NCBI RefSeq assembly: GCF_009380215.1
Contig: NZ_WHUG01000022.1
Span: forward strand, 1 to 64,000
Length of the DNA stretch: 64,000 nucleotides
DNA from: Rugamonas aquatica
Lineage (GTDB): Bacteria > Pseudomonadota > Gammaproteobacteria > Burkholderiales > Burkholderiaceae_D
Direction: 5' to 3'
The notes below the pieces were generated by a model that had not been told where the DNA came from, ran no database searches, and saw only the letters and a program-made list of their open reading frames with translations. Positions 25,528 to 34,416 of this stretch are shown in pieces. Made by a program: the position numbers and the translations under genes. The number at the start of each line of letters is the position of its first letter. Position 1 is the stretch's first letter.

Positions 25528-26595
25528 TCAGAAAGCGTGGCGCAGCCCGACGTGGATGGCCTGGTCGCCGTGTCCGGCGCTGCTGGCGTTGCCGACCGTG
25601 TAGCCGGCGCCGTTGCGGTTCTGGATGCGGGCATAGGCCGCATACACATCGCTGCGCTTGGACAGCGCATAGCTGACGCCGACGGCGATCTGGCTGGCGT
25701 CGCGGTTGGCGCCGCTGCGGTCATCCTTGCGGATGTAGGAAGCCAGCCAGGTGGTGGCGCCCCTCGGCACGGCGACGCCGACCAGCACGTCGCGGCTGTT
25801 GTTGGACGGCGTGCTCTGCGCCACCGCGCCGTAGGGGTTGGACATGTCCCACGGCGAGCTGCCGTCGCCCCTGCTGTGGCCGTAGGCGGCATAGCCGACG
25901 AAGCGGCCGAAGTCGATATTCGCCGCCACCAGCGTGTTGCGGGCCGACTGGTCGACCGCCGGCGTGGTGCCGGTGGCGTCCAGCAGATTGTCCTTGCGCT
26001 GGTGGGTGATGCGCAGCGTGGCCGCGCCGTGGGCATAGCCGATGGTGGCGCCGTAAGCCCGGTTGACCTTGCTGTTGTACGGCGATTCGCCGAAGCTGTA
26101 GATCGCCGCGCCGGTCCAGCCGCCCTTGCTGCGCGGCGACTGGTACTTGATGGTGTTGTCGTAGCGCTTGACGGTGTAGCCGACCAGGTTGGCGGCGCTG
26201 CCGGCCATGCCGCCGTGGAAGGGATCGGCCACGTCGGTCAGCGTTTCGTAGACCAGGTTGTACTGCCGGCCCAGCGTGACGGCGCCCAGCGGCCCGTCCA
26301 GCCCGACATAGGCCTGGCGGCCGAACAGCTTGCCGTTCTGGTCGGAGCCGCCGGTATCGTTGAGCACGCCCGCCTCCAGCGTGTAGACCGCCGCCGTGCC
26401 GCCGCCCAGGTCTTCGCGCCCGCGCACGCCCAGCCGCGAGCCGGAAGCGATGCCGCTGTCGACGCGGGTGCGGGCGCAGCCGCCCTGCGGGCAGCCGCGC
26501 TCGGCCACCACGCCCGCATCGAGCAGGCCATAGACTTGCTGCGCGCTGGCGGCCAGCGGCAGGATCAGGGGCAACGCGAACAAGATCGGTTTCAT
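25528..26595 (-). CDS. Gram-negative porin (Porin_4 type)
   Basis: A 355-residue exported trimeric porin: signal peptide (about 1-19, ASA-QQ), then 16 predicted strands beginning VYGLLDAGV, with the family motifs SRLGVRGREDLGGG and LGRQYN and a C-terminal HAF ending in the terminal Phe needed for Bam recognition. Lets small solutes cross the outer membrane. The pair CPQGGC in the first loop could be disulphide-linked. The start was set at the signal peptide. Confidence 0.9.
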   Translation of the reverse strand: MKPILFALPLILPLAASAQQVYGLLDAGVVAERGCPQGGCARTRVDSGIASGSRLGVRGREDLGGGTAAVYTLEAGVLNDTGGSDQNGKLFGRQAYVGLDGPLGAVTLGRQYNLVYETLTDVADPFHGGMAGSAANLVGYTVKRYDNTIKYQSPRSKGGWTGAAIYSFGESPYNSKVNRAYGATIGYAHGAATLRITHQRKDNLLDATGTTPAVDQSARNTLVAANIDFGRFVGYAAYGHSRGDGSSPWDMSNPYGAVAQSTPSNNSRDVLVGVAVPRGATTWLASYIRKDDRSGANRDASQIAVGVSYALSKRSDVYAAYARIQNRNGAGYTVGNASSAGHGDQAIHVGLRHAF

Positions 26596-26720
26596 GGCAG
26601 GCGAGAGTCGAATCAGTGATAGGCCCATGGTACGACGGCCGCCGCCGCGTTTCTGTGCGGACGACCACGCTCCCGGCGTCTTGCTTCGGCCATCAATAAG
26701 TTTCCCAGCGGATAGACTAT

Positions 26721-26734
26721 GTACGCCAGCGTAC
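26721..26734 (+). promoter_or_regulatory. GTACG-CCAG-CGTAC palindrome
   Basis: Perfect half-sites 63 bases before the SpecificRecomb gene; also lies 125 bases ahead of the divergent porin start. Confidence 0.6.
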
Positions 26735-26797
26735 ATACTTGGCAGACTTATACGTCTATACTGCGTTTTTGTCCTACGCGGTCCGCCCGCCTTATGC

Positions 26798-28885
26798 ATG
26801 CTAGATATCCTCGAACGCATAGACGCAGACAGCAATGACATCGGCCTGATGGTCGAGCTGTTCGATACCCTGCGTCCCGCGCGCGCCACCGACGGCGCCC
26901 GCGCCACGGCCAATGTGCGTACCCTGTGCCAGCTCCTGCGCGGCAATCCCGCCCACGCGCTGGCCCTGCACCACTACGCCCGCAAGCTGCTCTCCAGCCG
27001 CCGCCACGCCAGCCTGTACACCGAGATCGGCGTGCTGTCGAACGACGGCTTCTTCACCGAACTCAAGCGGCGCATCGCCTACCGCATCCTGCCGCCCGCG
27101 CTGGGCGACGATTACCTGAGCGACGCGCTCGACCGCGTGGTCTACCGCCGCACCGATTACCTGTGGATCGCCGCCGTGCCGGCCGCCGACTGGCTGGCCC
27201 TGCTCGACGTGGTCAACGACGCGCCCGCCGCGCCCAACCTGATGCTGCCCGGTCTGCTGGAAGCGATACGCACGCTGTCCTACCGCGTGTGCGCCATCGG
27301 CCTGGAACCGACGCTGACCAATTTCCACACCGAGATGGAAACCTACGAGTCGCCCTTCATGGTGCAGAACTTCGAGGTCAACGCCTATCTCGACCACTAC
27401 CAGCGCATGCTGGGCGGCGAACAGGCCGCGCCGGAAGACGCGCGCCACCTGCTGGTGATGCTGGACCAGTGCGACGCCGTGGTCGCCAAGATCCGCAAGA
27501 AGGCGCTGAGCCAGGGCACCAGCATCGCCCTGACCTATCTGCTGGTGACGCTAACGCAAAGCATAGACCGGCTGCGCAAGCTGCTGTTCCTGGTCGATGT
27601 CAGCGGCGAGTTGCAGGCCGCGCCGGCCGAGATCCAGCCGATGGACGCCGGCCACGCGCCGCACCAGCAGGAAGGCCCGCCCAGCCCGCGCCGCGGGGCC
27701 GCCATCGGCCTGGCGCTGGAACTGATCGAGGCGCACAACAACAAGTACATGGTGCGCGACCTGATGCGCGACAATATCGACCTGTTGGCGCGCAACGTCA
27801 CCGAGAACGCCAGCCACACCGGCGAGCATTACGTGGCCGACCACCGCAAGGAACTGGGCGGCATGTTCGTGTCCTCGGCCGGCGCCGGCCTGGTGATCGG
27901 CTTCATGGCGCTGTTCAAGATATTGATGTCCTACCTGCGCGCCGCGCCGCTGGTCGAAGCCTTCCTGTTCAGCATGAACTATTCGCTGGGCTTCATGTTC
28001 ATCCACCTGCTGCACTTCACCGTCGCCACCAAGCAGCCGGCGATGACGGCCTCGCGCATCGCCGCCGGCCTGCACAGCAAGGACGGGCGCAACATCGACA
28101 TCGACAGCATGGCCGAGCTGTGCAACAAGGTGATACGCACGCAAAACATGGCGGTGCTGGGCAACCTGGCCACCGCCATCCCGACCGCATGGCTGATCGC
28201 CATGGCCTGGCCGCTGGTCACCGGCCACCACTTGGTGTCGCCGGACAAGGCCATGCACCTGCTGCACGACATCGATCCCTTCCACGCGCCGACGCTGATT
28301 TACGCCGCCATCGCCGGCGTCTGCCTGTTCGTCGCCGGCCTGATTTCCGGCTACTACGACAACAAGGCGCTGTACACGCGCTGGGCGCAGCGCATCGCGC
28401 AACTGCGCGGCCTGCGCTGGCTGCTGGGGCAGGAACGCCTGAACCGGCTGGGCGTGTACATGGAAAACAATCTGGGCGGGCTGATGGGGAATTTCTTCTT
28501 CGGCATCCTGCTCGGCGTGATGCCGCTGCTGGGCTTCCTGCTGGGCATGCCGCTGGACATCCGCCACGTCACTTTCTCGTCCGCCAACTTTGCGACAGCG
28601 ATGGTCGGACTCGATCACAATGTCACTTGGCAACTGGTGGCGACCTCGGTGGCCGGCTTCCTGCTGATCGGCACGGTCAACCTGCTGGTCAGCTTCGGGC
28701 TGGCGCTGTGGGTGGCGCTGCGGTCGCGCCAGGTACATTTCAAGCACGGCTGGCAGTTGCTCAAGGCGCTGGGGCGCAGGTTCCGTCAGGGGCCGGTGTC
28801 ATTCTTCTTCGGCTCTGCCGCGGAAGAGGCGGCGCCCCAGGCGCTGGCCGATGAATCGAAGTCTCCCGAAAAGGCGCACAAATGA
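26798..28885 (+). CDS. SpecificRecomb (PF10136-type) membrane protein
   Basis: A 695-residue protein with a soluble helical N-terminal half and about six or seven spans in the C-terminal half (about 390-670). It matches the beta/gamma-proteobacterial 'site-specific recombinase' family, whose name is historical: it has no recombinase catalytic residues and looks like an inner-membrane protein. The ATG was set at MLDILERIDA; no good Shine-Dalgarno is seen. Overlaps the next gene by ATGA, so it is coupled to a phospholipase D-type enzyme, hinting at a lipid role (inference). Confidence 0.8.
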   Translation: MLDILERIDADSNDIGLMVELFDTLRPARATDGARATANVRTLCQLLRGNPAHALALHHYARKLLSSRRHASLYTEIGVLSNDGFFTELKRRIAYRILPPALGDDYLSDALDRVVYRRTDYLWIAAVPAADWLALLDVVNDAPAAPNLMLPGLLEAIRTLSYRVCAIGLEPTLTNFHTEMETYESPFMVQNFEVNAYLDHYQRMLGGEQAAPEDARHLLVMLDQCDAVVAKIRKKALSQGTSIALTYLLVTLTQSIDRLRKLLFLVDVSGELQAAPAEIQPMDAGHAPHQQEGPPSPRRGAAIGLALELIEAHNNKYMVRDLMRDNIDLLARNVTENASHTGEHYVADHRKELGGMFVSSAGAGLVIGFMALFKILMSYLRAAPLVEAFLFSMNYSLGFMFIHLLHFTVATKQPAMTASRIAAGLHSKDGRNIDIDSMAELCNKVIRTQNMAVLGNLATAIPTAWLIAMAWPLVTGHHLVSPDKAMHLLHDIDPFHAPTLIYAAIAGVCLFVAGLISGYYDNKALYTRWAQRIAQLRGLRWLLGQERLNRLGVYMENNLGGLMGNFFFGILLGVMPLLGFLLGMPLDIRHVTFSSANFATAMVGLDHNVTWQLVATSVAGFLLIGTVNLLVSFGLALWVALRSRQVHFKHGWQLLKALGRRFRQGPVSFFFGSAAEEAAPQALADESKSPEKAHK

Positions 28886-30273
28886 AAACTGTCCACATGC
28901 GTTACTTGCTGCCTCCCGCCTTGATGTGCTGGGGCTTGCTGGGCGCATGTGCATCGCTGCCCAACGTGACGGCGATGAGCGACAAGCTCGACCCCGCCGC
29001 CACGCCCAGCGTCCAGGGCGCCAACGGCGTCATCGGCGAGGCGCGCACGCGCACGCTGCTGGCCAAGCGCTGGCCGAAGGGATCGCTGGACTTGCAGGCC
29101 CAGGCCGCGCTGGAGGAAGCGGCCACCGGCGTGCCCCTAATCGCCGGCAACAAGTGCACGTTGCTGTTCGACGGCCCGCAGACCATGGCCGAGATGCTCA
29201 AGGCCATCAACGGCGCGCGCAGCAGCATCAATCTGGAAACCTATATCTTCGACCAGGACGAGCTGGGCCTGAAGTTCGCCGATGCGCTGATCGAGAAGCA
29301 GCAGCAAGGCGTGACGGTCAACATCCTGTACGACAGCGTCGGCACCATCGGCGTGCCGGCGGCGTTCTTCGAGCGCATGCGCAAGGCCGGCATCCGGCTG
29401 GTGGAATTCAACCCCGTCAATCCGGCCAAGCTGAGCGGCGAAAGCTGGAAGCTCAACAGCCGCGACCACCGCAAGGTGCTGATCGTCGACGGCGCGATCG
29501 CCTTCACCGGCGGCATCAACATCAGCGCCACCTACGCCAAGAGTTCCTTGTTCCGCTCCGCCTCGCGCCCCACCGACAAGTCGCAGGTGGGCTGGCGCGA
29601 CACCCACATCAAGATCGAAGGGCCGGCGGTGCAGGCGTTCCAGTGGCTGTTCGTGCGCCAGTGGGCGACGCAGGACAAGGACGACCTGCCGGCCGCCGAC
29701 TACTTCCCCAAGCCGGTGATCGCCGGCGACAAGGTGGTGCGCGTGCTGGGCAGCGAGCCCGGCGGCAAGTTCGAAATCTACAAGGCCTACAACCTGGCGA
29801 TCCAGGAGGCGAAGAAGAGCATCCACATCACCTCCGCCTACTTCGTGCCGGACCGGCAGACGGTGGACGCGCTGATGGCCGCCGCGCGGCGCGGCGTGGA
29901 CGTGAAAATCGTGCTGCCGGGCGTATCGGACAGCGGGCTGGTGTTCTACGCCGGCCACGCCTTCTACGACGATCTGCTGGACAGCGGCGTGCAGATCCAC
30001 CAGTTGAAGCTGGCGGTGCTGCATGCCAAGACCGCCGTCATCGACGGCAACTGGTCGACCGTGGGATCGACCAATATCGACACCCGCAGCTTCCTGCACA
30101 ACAGCGAGCTGAACGTGGTGGTGATGGGCGAGGTGTTCGGCACCGAGATGGAGAAGGCCTTTCAGGAGGACTTGCGCGACTCGGTGCGGATCACGCCGGA
30201 AGCGTGGCGCCACCGCCCGTGGGCCGACCGCCTGCGCGAATTCGCCGCCCGCTTCATGAACTACTGGCTCTAA
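28882..30273 (+). CDS. Cardiolipin synthase-like phospholipase D lipoprotein
   Basis: A 463-residue enzyme with two HKD motifs: His196-Lys198-Asp203 (RDHRKVLIVDG) and His381-Lys383-Asp388 (LHAKTAVIDG), each followed by GGxN/GSTN elements. This is the cardiolipin-synthase arrangement joining phosphatidyl groups. Unusually the N-terminus reads as a lipoprotein signal (LLGAC, Cys23) rather than the two spans of ClsA. Its ATG overlaps the preceding stop. Confidence 0.85.
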   Translation: MKTVHMRYLLPPALMCWGLLGACASLPNVTAMSDKLDPAATPSVQGANGVIGEARTRTLLAKRWPKGSLDLQAQAALEEAATGVPLIAGNKCTLLFDGPQTMAEMLKAINGARSSINLETYIFDQDELGLKFADALIEKQQQGVTVNILYDSVGTIGVPAAFFERMRKAGIRLVEFNPVNPAKLSGESWKLNSRDHRKVLIVDGAIAFTGGINISATYAKSSLFRSASRPTDKSQVGWRDTHIKIEGPAVQAFQWLFVRQWATQDKDDLPAADYFPKPVIAGDKVVRVLGSEPGGKFEIYKAYNLAIQEAKKSIHITSAYFVPDRQTVDALMAAARRGVDVKIVLPGVSDSGLVFYAGHAFYDDLLDSGVQIHQLKLAVLHAKTAVIDGNWSTVGSTNIDTRSFLHNSELNVVVMGEVFGTEMEKAFQEDLRDSVRITPEAWRHRPWADRLREFAARFMNYWL

Positions 30274-30278
30274 AAATC

Positions 30279-30365
30279 GGGGGTCAAGTCTGACATTTGG
30301 ACATGAGCTCAACTGTAGCAAGCCGCTACAGTTGAGCTCATGTCCAAATGTCAGACTTGACCCCC
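30279..30365. repeat. Perfect 41-bp inverted repeat (REP/RAYT-like hairpin)
   Basis: Arms at 30279-30319 and 30325-30365 are exact reverse complements around the 5-base loop AAGCC. The outer ends read GGGGGTCAAGTCTGACA, resembling the GGGGTC...GACCCC ends of REP-type hairpins mobilised by RAYT transposases. It fills the gap between two convergent genes and could act as a bidirectional terminator. No second copy was seen in the window. Confidence 0.85.
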
Positions 30366-30372
30366 ATGGTTT

Positions 30373-31191
30373 TCACGCCGCGGCGGTCAGCGACCACGTG
30401 TCGCCGCTGCGCTGGAAGCGTTCGGTGTGGGCCAGCTCGAAGCTGCCCGTGCCGTCCACCCAGCTGTAGCGCTGGACTTCCACCTGGTCATGCTCGACCC
30501 GGATCACGTTGAAGGAATTCGACTCGCCCCGCCCGCGCGTGGACGTGGCTGTGCCGGCCTGCACCATCAGCGCCGCGTAGCCGCTGATCTCGTAGCGCTC
30601 GGCCGTGTTGTGCGCGTGGCTGACATGCATATGCCCCGCCAGCAGCAGATCGACACCGCATTCGGCAAACGCCCGCATCGCCAGCGGCGCGCGGTCCACC
30701 AGATCGTCCTTGTCGAACGATTCCGGCAAATCGAAGGGATGATGGGTGACGATGATGCGCGTCAGATGCGGATCGACCGCGCCCATGCGGCGGCGGATCT
30801 GCTCGATCTGCTCGCGGTTGATGCGGCCATCCTTGAACGTCAGCGAACGCGCCGTGTTAATGCCCAGCACGGCGATTTCCTCGTCCACATATTCCGGCGT
30901 CAAGTCCAGCGTGACGTAGCGCGTGTACTTGCGCAGCGGCGCCAGGAAACGGCTGGCGACGTTGTACAGCGGGATGTCGTGATTGCCCGGCACCACGATC
31001 TGCGGCCCCGGCAAGGTGTCGAGAAAAGCCCGCGCCGCCTTGAACTCCTCGGTCCTGGCGCGCTGCGTCAGGTCGCCGGACACCACCACCACATCCGGCG
31101 CCAGCCTGGCGACCAGTTCCTGCAACGGCCGCAGCAAGTTCTGGTCGACGCGGCCGAAATGCAGATCGGATAAATGAACGATGGTGCGCAT
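30373..31191 (-). CDS. Calcineurin-like metallophosphoesterase
   Basis: A 272-residue phosphoesterase with the complete di-metal motif series: DLHFG, GDLTQ, GNHD, THHP and GHMH. It resembles class III cyclic nucleotide phosphodiesterases (CpdA-like), but broader phosphoesterase activity is possible. GGAGGG lies before the ATG. Downstream of the diacylglycerol-kinase-like gene by 9 bases, so probably the last gene of a PAP2/kinase/phosphoesterase operon. Confidence 0.85.
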   Translation of the reverse strand: MRTIVHLSDLHFGRVDQNLLRPLQELVARLAPDVVVVSGDLTQRARTEEFKAARAFLDTLPGPQIVVPGNHDIPLYNVASRFLAPLRKYTRYVTLDLTPEYVDEEIAVLGINTARSLTFKDGRINREQIEQIRRRMGAVDPHLTRIIVTHHPFDLPESFDKDDLVDRAPLAMRAFAECGVDLLLAGHMHVSHAHNTAERYEISGYAALMVQAGTATSTRGRGESNSFNVIRVEHDQVEVQRYSWVDGTGSFELAHTERFQRSGDTWSLTAAA

Positions 31192-31200
31192 AAGGCCCTC

Positions 31201-32088
31201 CTAGGCCGGAACGATGACGCTCAAGGCCGCCGCCCGCGAGCGGTAGCACAGCGGCGGCTTCATCAGCGTGACCTCGCCGTCGGTGGCGACGCGCATATGA
31301 TGATGGCGGGTTTCGATCACCAGTTCCGGCGCCGACAACACGTCGAAATCGCGCGCCTGCCCCAGCTTGCCGAACAGCGCATGCAAGCCGTAGCGCAGCA
31401 GGCCGAGGCGGGTCGGCTTCTGCGCCACGTACAGGCACAGCTTGCCGCTGTCAATGCGCTCGCGCGCGCCCAGCGTCAGGCCCTGCAGGTATTCGTTGTT
31501 GCCGATGAAGACGAAGGGCGTGCGCCGCAGATGGTCTTCACCGTTGATCTTGAGCCGCACGCTCATGAACGGAAAGCGCCGCAAGGCCGCGAACAGCGCG
31601 CGCCCGAACGCCGGCCACTTGCCGCGCCCCAGGTGGCGCTGCTGCTGTTCGCGGTCGCGCACGATGTCGGGATAAATGCCCAGGCCGGAGTTGTTGAGGA
31701 AGATGCGGCCGTTCACCTCGCCCACGTCCACCTGGCACACCCTGCCCTGCACCACATTGGCGACGGCCTGGTCCAGGTCCAGCGGTATCTTCAAATCCTT
31801 GGCGAAATGATTCAGCGTGCCCAGCGGCAGCACGCCCAGCCGCGTGTCGCTGCCGATCAGCACCGAGGCCACCGCGTTGATGGTGCCGTCGCCGCCGCCC
31901 GCCACCACGACGGGCGCGCCAGCGGCCAGCGCCTGCTCGGCGCGCGCGATCATCTCGGCGCCGCTCTTGGCCAGCGTGATGTCGGCCTCGACGCCGTGGC
32001 TGCGGAACTTCTCTTCCAGCGCGGCGACCCAGCCGCCGCAATAACCCAGCCCGGCCCCGGCGTTGACGATAACGATGATGCTGTCCAG
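31201..32088 (-). CDS. Diacylglycerol/sphingosine kinase-like protein, probable CTG start
   Basis: A 295-residue protein of the DAGK_cat fold: IIVIVNAGAGLG at the N-terminus, then VVAGGDGTINAVASVL (the nucleotide-binding GGDGT) and LGVLPLGTLNHFAKDL. It would phosphorylate a lipid alcohol. A perfect AGGAG lies six bases before a CTG codon, and no in-frame ATG, GTG or TTG exists between there and the nucleotide-binding motif except far upstream within the PAP2 gene, so CTG initiation is likely. Operon with PAP2 (20 bases upstream) and the phosphoesterase. Confidence 0.8.
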   Translation of the reverse strand: MDSIIVIVNAGAGLGYCGGWVAALEEKFRSHGVEADITLAKSGAEMIARAEQALAAGAPVVVAGGGDGTINAVASVLIGSDTRLGVLPLGTLNHFAKDLKIPLDLDQAVANVVQGRVCQVDVGEVNGRIFLNNSGLGIYPDIVRDREQQQRHLGRGKWPAFGRALFAALRRFPFMSVRLKINGEDHLRRTPFVFIGNNEYLQGLTLGARERIDSGKLCLYVAQKPTRLGLLRYGLHALFGKLGQARDFDVLSAPELVIETRHHHMRVATDGEVTLMKPPLCYRSRAAALSVIVPA

Positions 32089-32108
32089 CGCGTTCTCCTG
32101 AAAATAGT

Positions 32109-32822
32109 TTATACCGTTCTGCCTTCGCGGCGCCTGCGCAGCGTCGAGATCGCCGTGATGCAGACCGCCAGCCACGCCACGCTCTCGGCCATCGCCGCCA
32201 GCACGTCGCTCAGGTAGTGGGCGCCGAGATAGACGCGGCTCAATGCCACCAACAATACCATCAAGCTGCAGCCGGCGGCTGTACCCAAACGCACATGCCA
32301 GTGAGGCCGGGCGATCACAAGATAGCTCGCCAGCAGTCCGTAGAACACCGTCGCGGCCGAGGTATGGCCGCTGGGGAAGCTGTAGGTCATCAGCGTCACC
32401 AGCGGTTCGTCGAATGCCGGCCGGGCGCGCTGGAAGTAGTATTTCAGCGCCACGTTCAACAGCGCCCCGGTAGGCACCGCCACCAGCAGCGCCAGCAGCC
32501 AGTAGCGCGCCTTTACGCGCCAGAAGTACCAGCCCAGCGCCGCCACCAGCACCGCCATGCCATAGCCCGTATGGACTAGCGACACGCCCAGCATGAAGCT
32601 GGTCAGCGGTTCGAAGGCGTGGGCATGGAACCAGTGCGCCACCTGCAGGTCCAGCACCGTGATTTCTTCCTTGCCCATCACATCCTCGGCCAGGTCGCCG
32701 AAGATCGCGCCCGAGACCAGCAGCAGCGCCAGTCCGACGGTCAGGTGCAGGCCGAATTCGCCGCTGGGGGAGAGTCTTGCTTCGATGAAACGGACGAATT
32801 TGTTGAAAATTTGGTGCTCCAA
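32109..32822 (-). CDS. PAP2 superfamily lipid phosphatase
   Basis: A 237-residue polytopic membrane protein with the three PAP2 motifs KYYFQRARP, SFPSGHTS and SRVYLGAHYLSD. It would dephosphorylate phosphatidate or undecaprenyl pyrophosphate. Paired with a lipid-kinase-like gene and a phosphoesterase, it suggests a lipid phosphate cycle. The start is TTG and uncertain. The divergent intergenic region carries two LexA-type boxes whose near edge is about 47 bases from this start. Confidence 0.85.
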   Translation of the reverse strand: MEHQIFNKFVRFIEARLSPSGEFGLHLTVGLALLLVSGAIFGDLAEDVMGKEEITVLDLQVAHWFHAHAFEPLTSFMLGVSLVHTGYGMAVLVAALGWYFWRVKARYWLLALLVAVPTGALLNVALKYYFQRARPAFDEPLVTLMTYSFPSGHTSAATVFYGLLASYLVIARPHWHVRLGTAAGCSLMVLLVALSRVYLGAHYLSDVLAAMAESVAWLAVCITAISTLRRRREGRTV

Positions 32823-32869
32823 GGCCGATGGCCGATCAAGTTAGCGTAAAAACCACGAAATAGCGAATT

Positions 32870-32889
32870 TACTGTTTATTTACACAGTA
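32870..32889 (+). promoter_or_regulatory. LexA-type SOS box 1
   Basis: TACTGT-N8-ACAGTA, a full match to the classic proteobacterial CTGT-N8-ACAG operator with extended TA flanks. Confidence 0.75.
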
Positions 32890-32908
32890 CCTGTTTATTC
32901 ATACAGTA
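32889..32908 (+). promoter_or_regulatory. LexA-type SOS box 2
   Basis: ACCTGT-N8-ACAGTA, adjacent to box 1, so the two form 19-bp tandem repeats with 17 of 19 identical bases. A TATGCT follows immediately as a candidate -10, placing both boxes over the promoter, as expected for a tight SOS-repressed gene. Confidence 0.7.
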
Positions 32909-32961
32909 CTTATGCTATTCTGAACTCCTCGATAAACACTACTCCTCCAAAAGGAAACGTC

Positions 32962-33186
32962 ATGACTACACTGCACAGCAGCTTTGGTTCCCGCTTCGGT
33001 CTGGAATATATGCCTACCTCTTTCCTGGTTCGCATGGGCAAACGTGAGTTGCTGGTCTGCCGTGACTTCCGCAAGCGCTACTACGCGGTCAACCCCATCA
33101 TGGAATGCGACACCGGCGTCCAGGCAGGCCATCTGGAAGTGCTGATGTTCCGCCGCTGGTTGTTGATCCTGTCGAAGGCGCACTAA
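32962..33186 (+). CDS. Small SOS-controlled orphan protein, 74 residues
   Basis: A compact basic protein (MTTLHSSFGSRFGLEYMP... ending FRRWLLILSKAH) with conserved-looking aromatic and Arg residues and two Cys. AAGGAAA lies six bases before the ATG. Two tandem LexA-type boxes lie 53-92 bases upstream. I do not recognise a family. Position and control suggest a DNA-damage-induced function such as a checkpoint or cell-division inhibitor (inference only). Confidence 0.75.
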   Translation: MTTLHSSFGSRFGLEYMPTSFLVRMGKRELLVCRDFRKRYYAVNPIMECDTGVQAGHLEVLMFRRWLLILSKAH

Positions 33187-33258
33187 TGGTTGCCGGTGCC
33201 AGTTGCCCGATCCAGTCGCAAGACAGGCCGGCCGACGCCGCGGCCTCGCTCGCGCTCC

Positions 33259-34332
33259 TCACCTGGGTTTGGCAACTGGCGAACCGTCATCAAACAGATT
33301 CGCCTCGTACCACAGCGTCACAAACAACACCATCACGACCGGACCAATAAACAGTCCGACCAGGCCCAGGGTCTCGACCCCGCCCAGGATGCCGAACAGT
33401 ACGGCCAGGAACGGCAAGCGCGTGGCGTTGCCGATCATGCCGGGCCGTACGAAGTGGTCCGCCACGAACAGCACGATCGTACCCCACACCGCCACTGCGA
33501 TGGCGGCCGGTACAGCGCCGTTGAACACCAGCACCGCCGCCGCGCTGACAAACGCCAGCGGCGCACCGAATGGAATGATCGCCAGGATGCCCGTCACCGC
33601 CGCCCACAGAGCGGGGGACGGCAGGCCTGCGAACGCGTAACCGATGCCGATCAACACGCCCTCCGCCAGACCGACCAGCACCAGGCCGTTGACGGTGGCG
33701 CGTATCGCCGTGGGGATTTTTTCCGCGTAGCGCGCCCAGCGCTGTTCGCTGAGGCAGTGGCTGCCGATGGCGGCTATCTGCCGGTTCAGCGCCTCGCCGT
33801 CCTTGTAGAAGAAGAACAGGCACAGGAAGGCCAGGCCGAAATCGACCAGCCGGTGCATAAAGCCCACGCCTGCCACCTTGATCATGTCGCTGGCCGAGTG
33901 CAGGCCGTTGATTTCGCGTTCGGACAGCAGGTGCGACAAGCCGTGCGGCTGGCTCAGCGTGGCTTGCCACCAGTCGCTGATCCACTCGCCAACCATCGGC
34001 AGATGCTGGACAAAGGCCGGCACGGGGATGCCGTCGGTGTTGGCGGTGACGATGTAGTTGGCCAGTTCCGGCGCCTGCCTGGCGGCCTGCGCCACGCCCA
34101 GCGATACCGGCACGATGAAGACGGCGGCGCAGATCAGCGTCAGCACGGCGGCGGCCAGTACATCGTGACGGCCGAAGCGCGCCCGTATGCGCTGGTACAG
34201 CGGCCACGTCGCCACGCACAGGATGCCGGCCCAGATCAGCGGCAGGAAAAAGCGATGCATGACGAACGCCGCCAGCGCGATCAAGGTCAGGGAAAAGCCG
34301 GCACTGAGGATGTCGCGCTGGGTTTCGGTCAT
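33259..34332 (-). CDS. AI-2E family transporter, second paralogue
   Basis: A 357-residue polytopic protein of the PerM/YdiK type, with LPLIWAGILCVATWPLYQR near the N-terminus, a soluble periplasmic loop (about 95-160) and the C-terminal spans GLFIGPVVMVLFVTLWYE. AGGAG lies eight bases before the ATG. Closer to E. coli YdiK in style than the 12.65-kb paralogue. Substrate unknown. Confidence 0.85.
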   Translation of the reverse strand: MTETQRDILSAGFSLTLIALAAFVMHRFFLPLIWAGILCVATWPLYQRIRARFGRHDVLAAAVLTLICAAVFIVPVSLGVAQAARQAPELANYIVTANTDGIPVPAFVQHLPMVGEWISDWWQATLSQPHGLSHLLSEREINGLHSASDMIKVAGVGFMHRLVDFGLAFLCLFFFYKDGEALNRQIAAIGSHCLSEQRWARYAEKIPTAIRATVNGLVLVGLAEGVLIGIGYAFAGLPSPALWAAVTGILAIIPFGAPLAFVSAAAVLVFNGAVPAAIAVAVWGTIVLFVADHFVRPGMIGNATRLPFLAVLFGILGGVETLGLVGLFIGPVVMVLFVTLWYEANLFDDGSPVAKPR

Positions 34333-34416
34333 CGGAGTATCTCCTGGAAAATATTGTGGCTATGGTAAGCGCATTTGCCCCGACCGCAAACGGCGGCCTG
34401 GCGTTTTAATCAATCT

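Noticed and set aside
26798..28885. A true site-specific recombinase
   Set aside because: No tyrosine or serine recombinase residues are visible and the C-terminal half is membrane-spanning; the family name is historical.
32871..32909. The two 19-bp tandem repeats as iterons or a CRISPR-like array
   Set aside because: Only two units without spacers; each is a full LexA-type operator next to a promoter.
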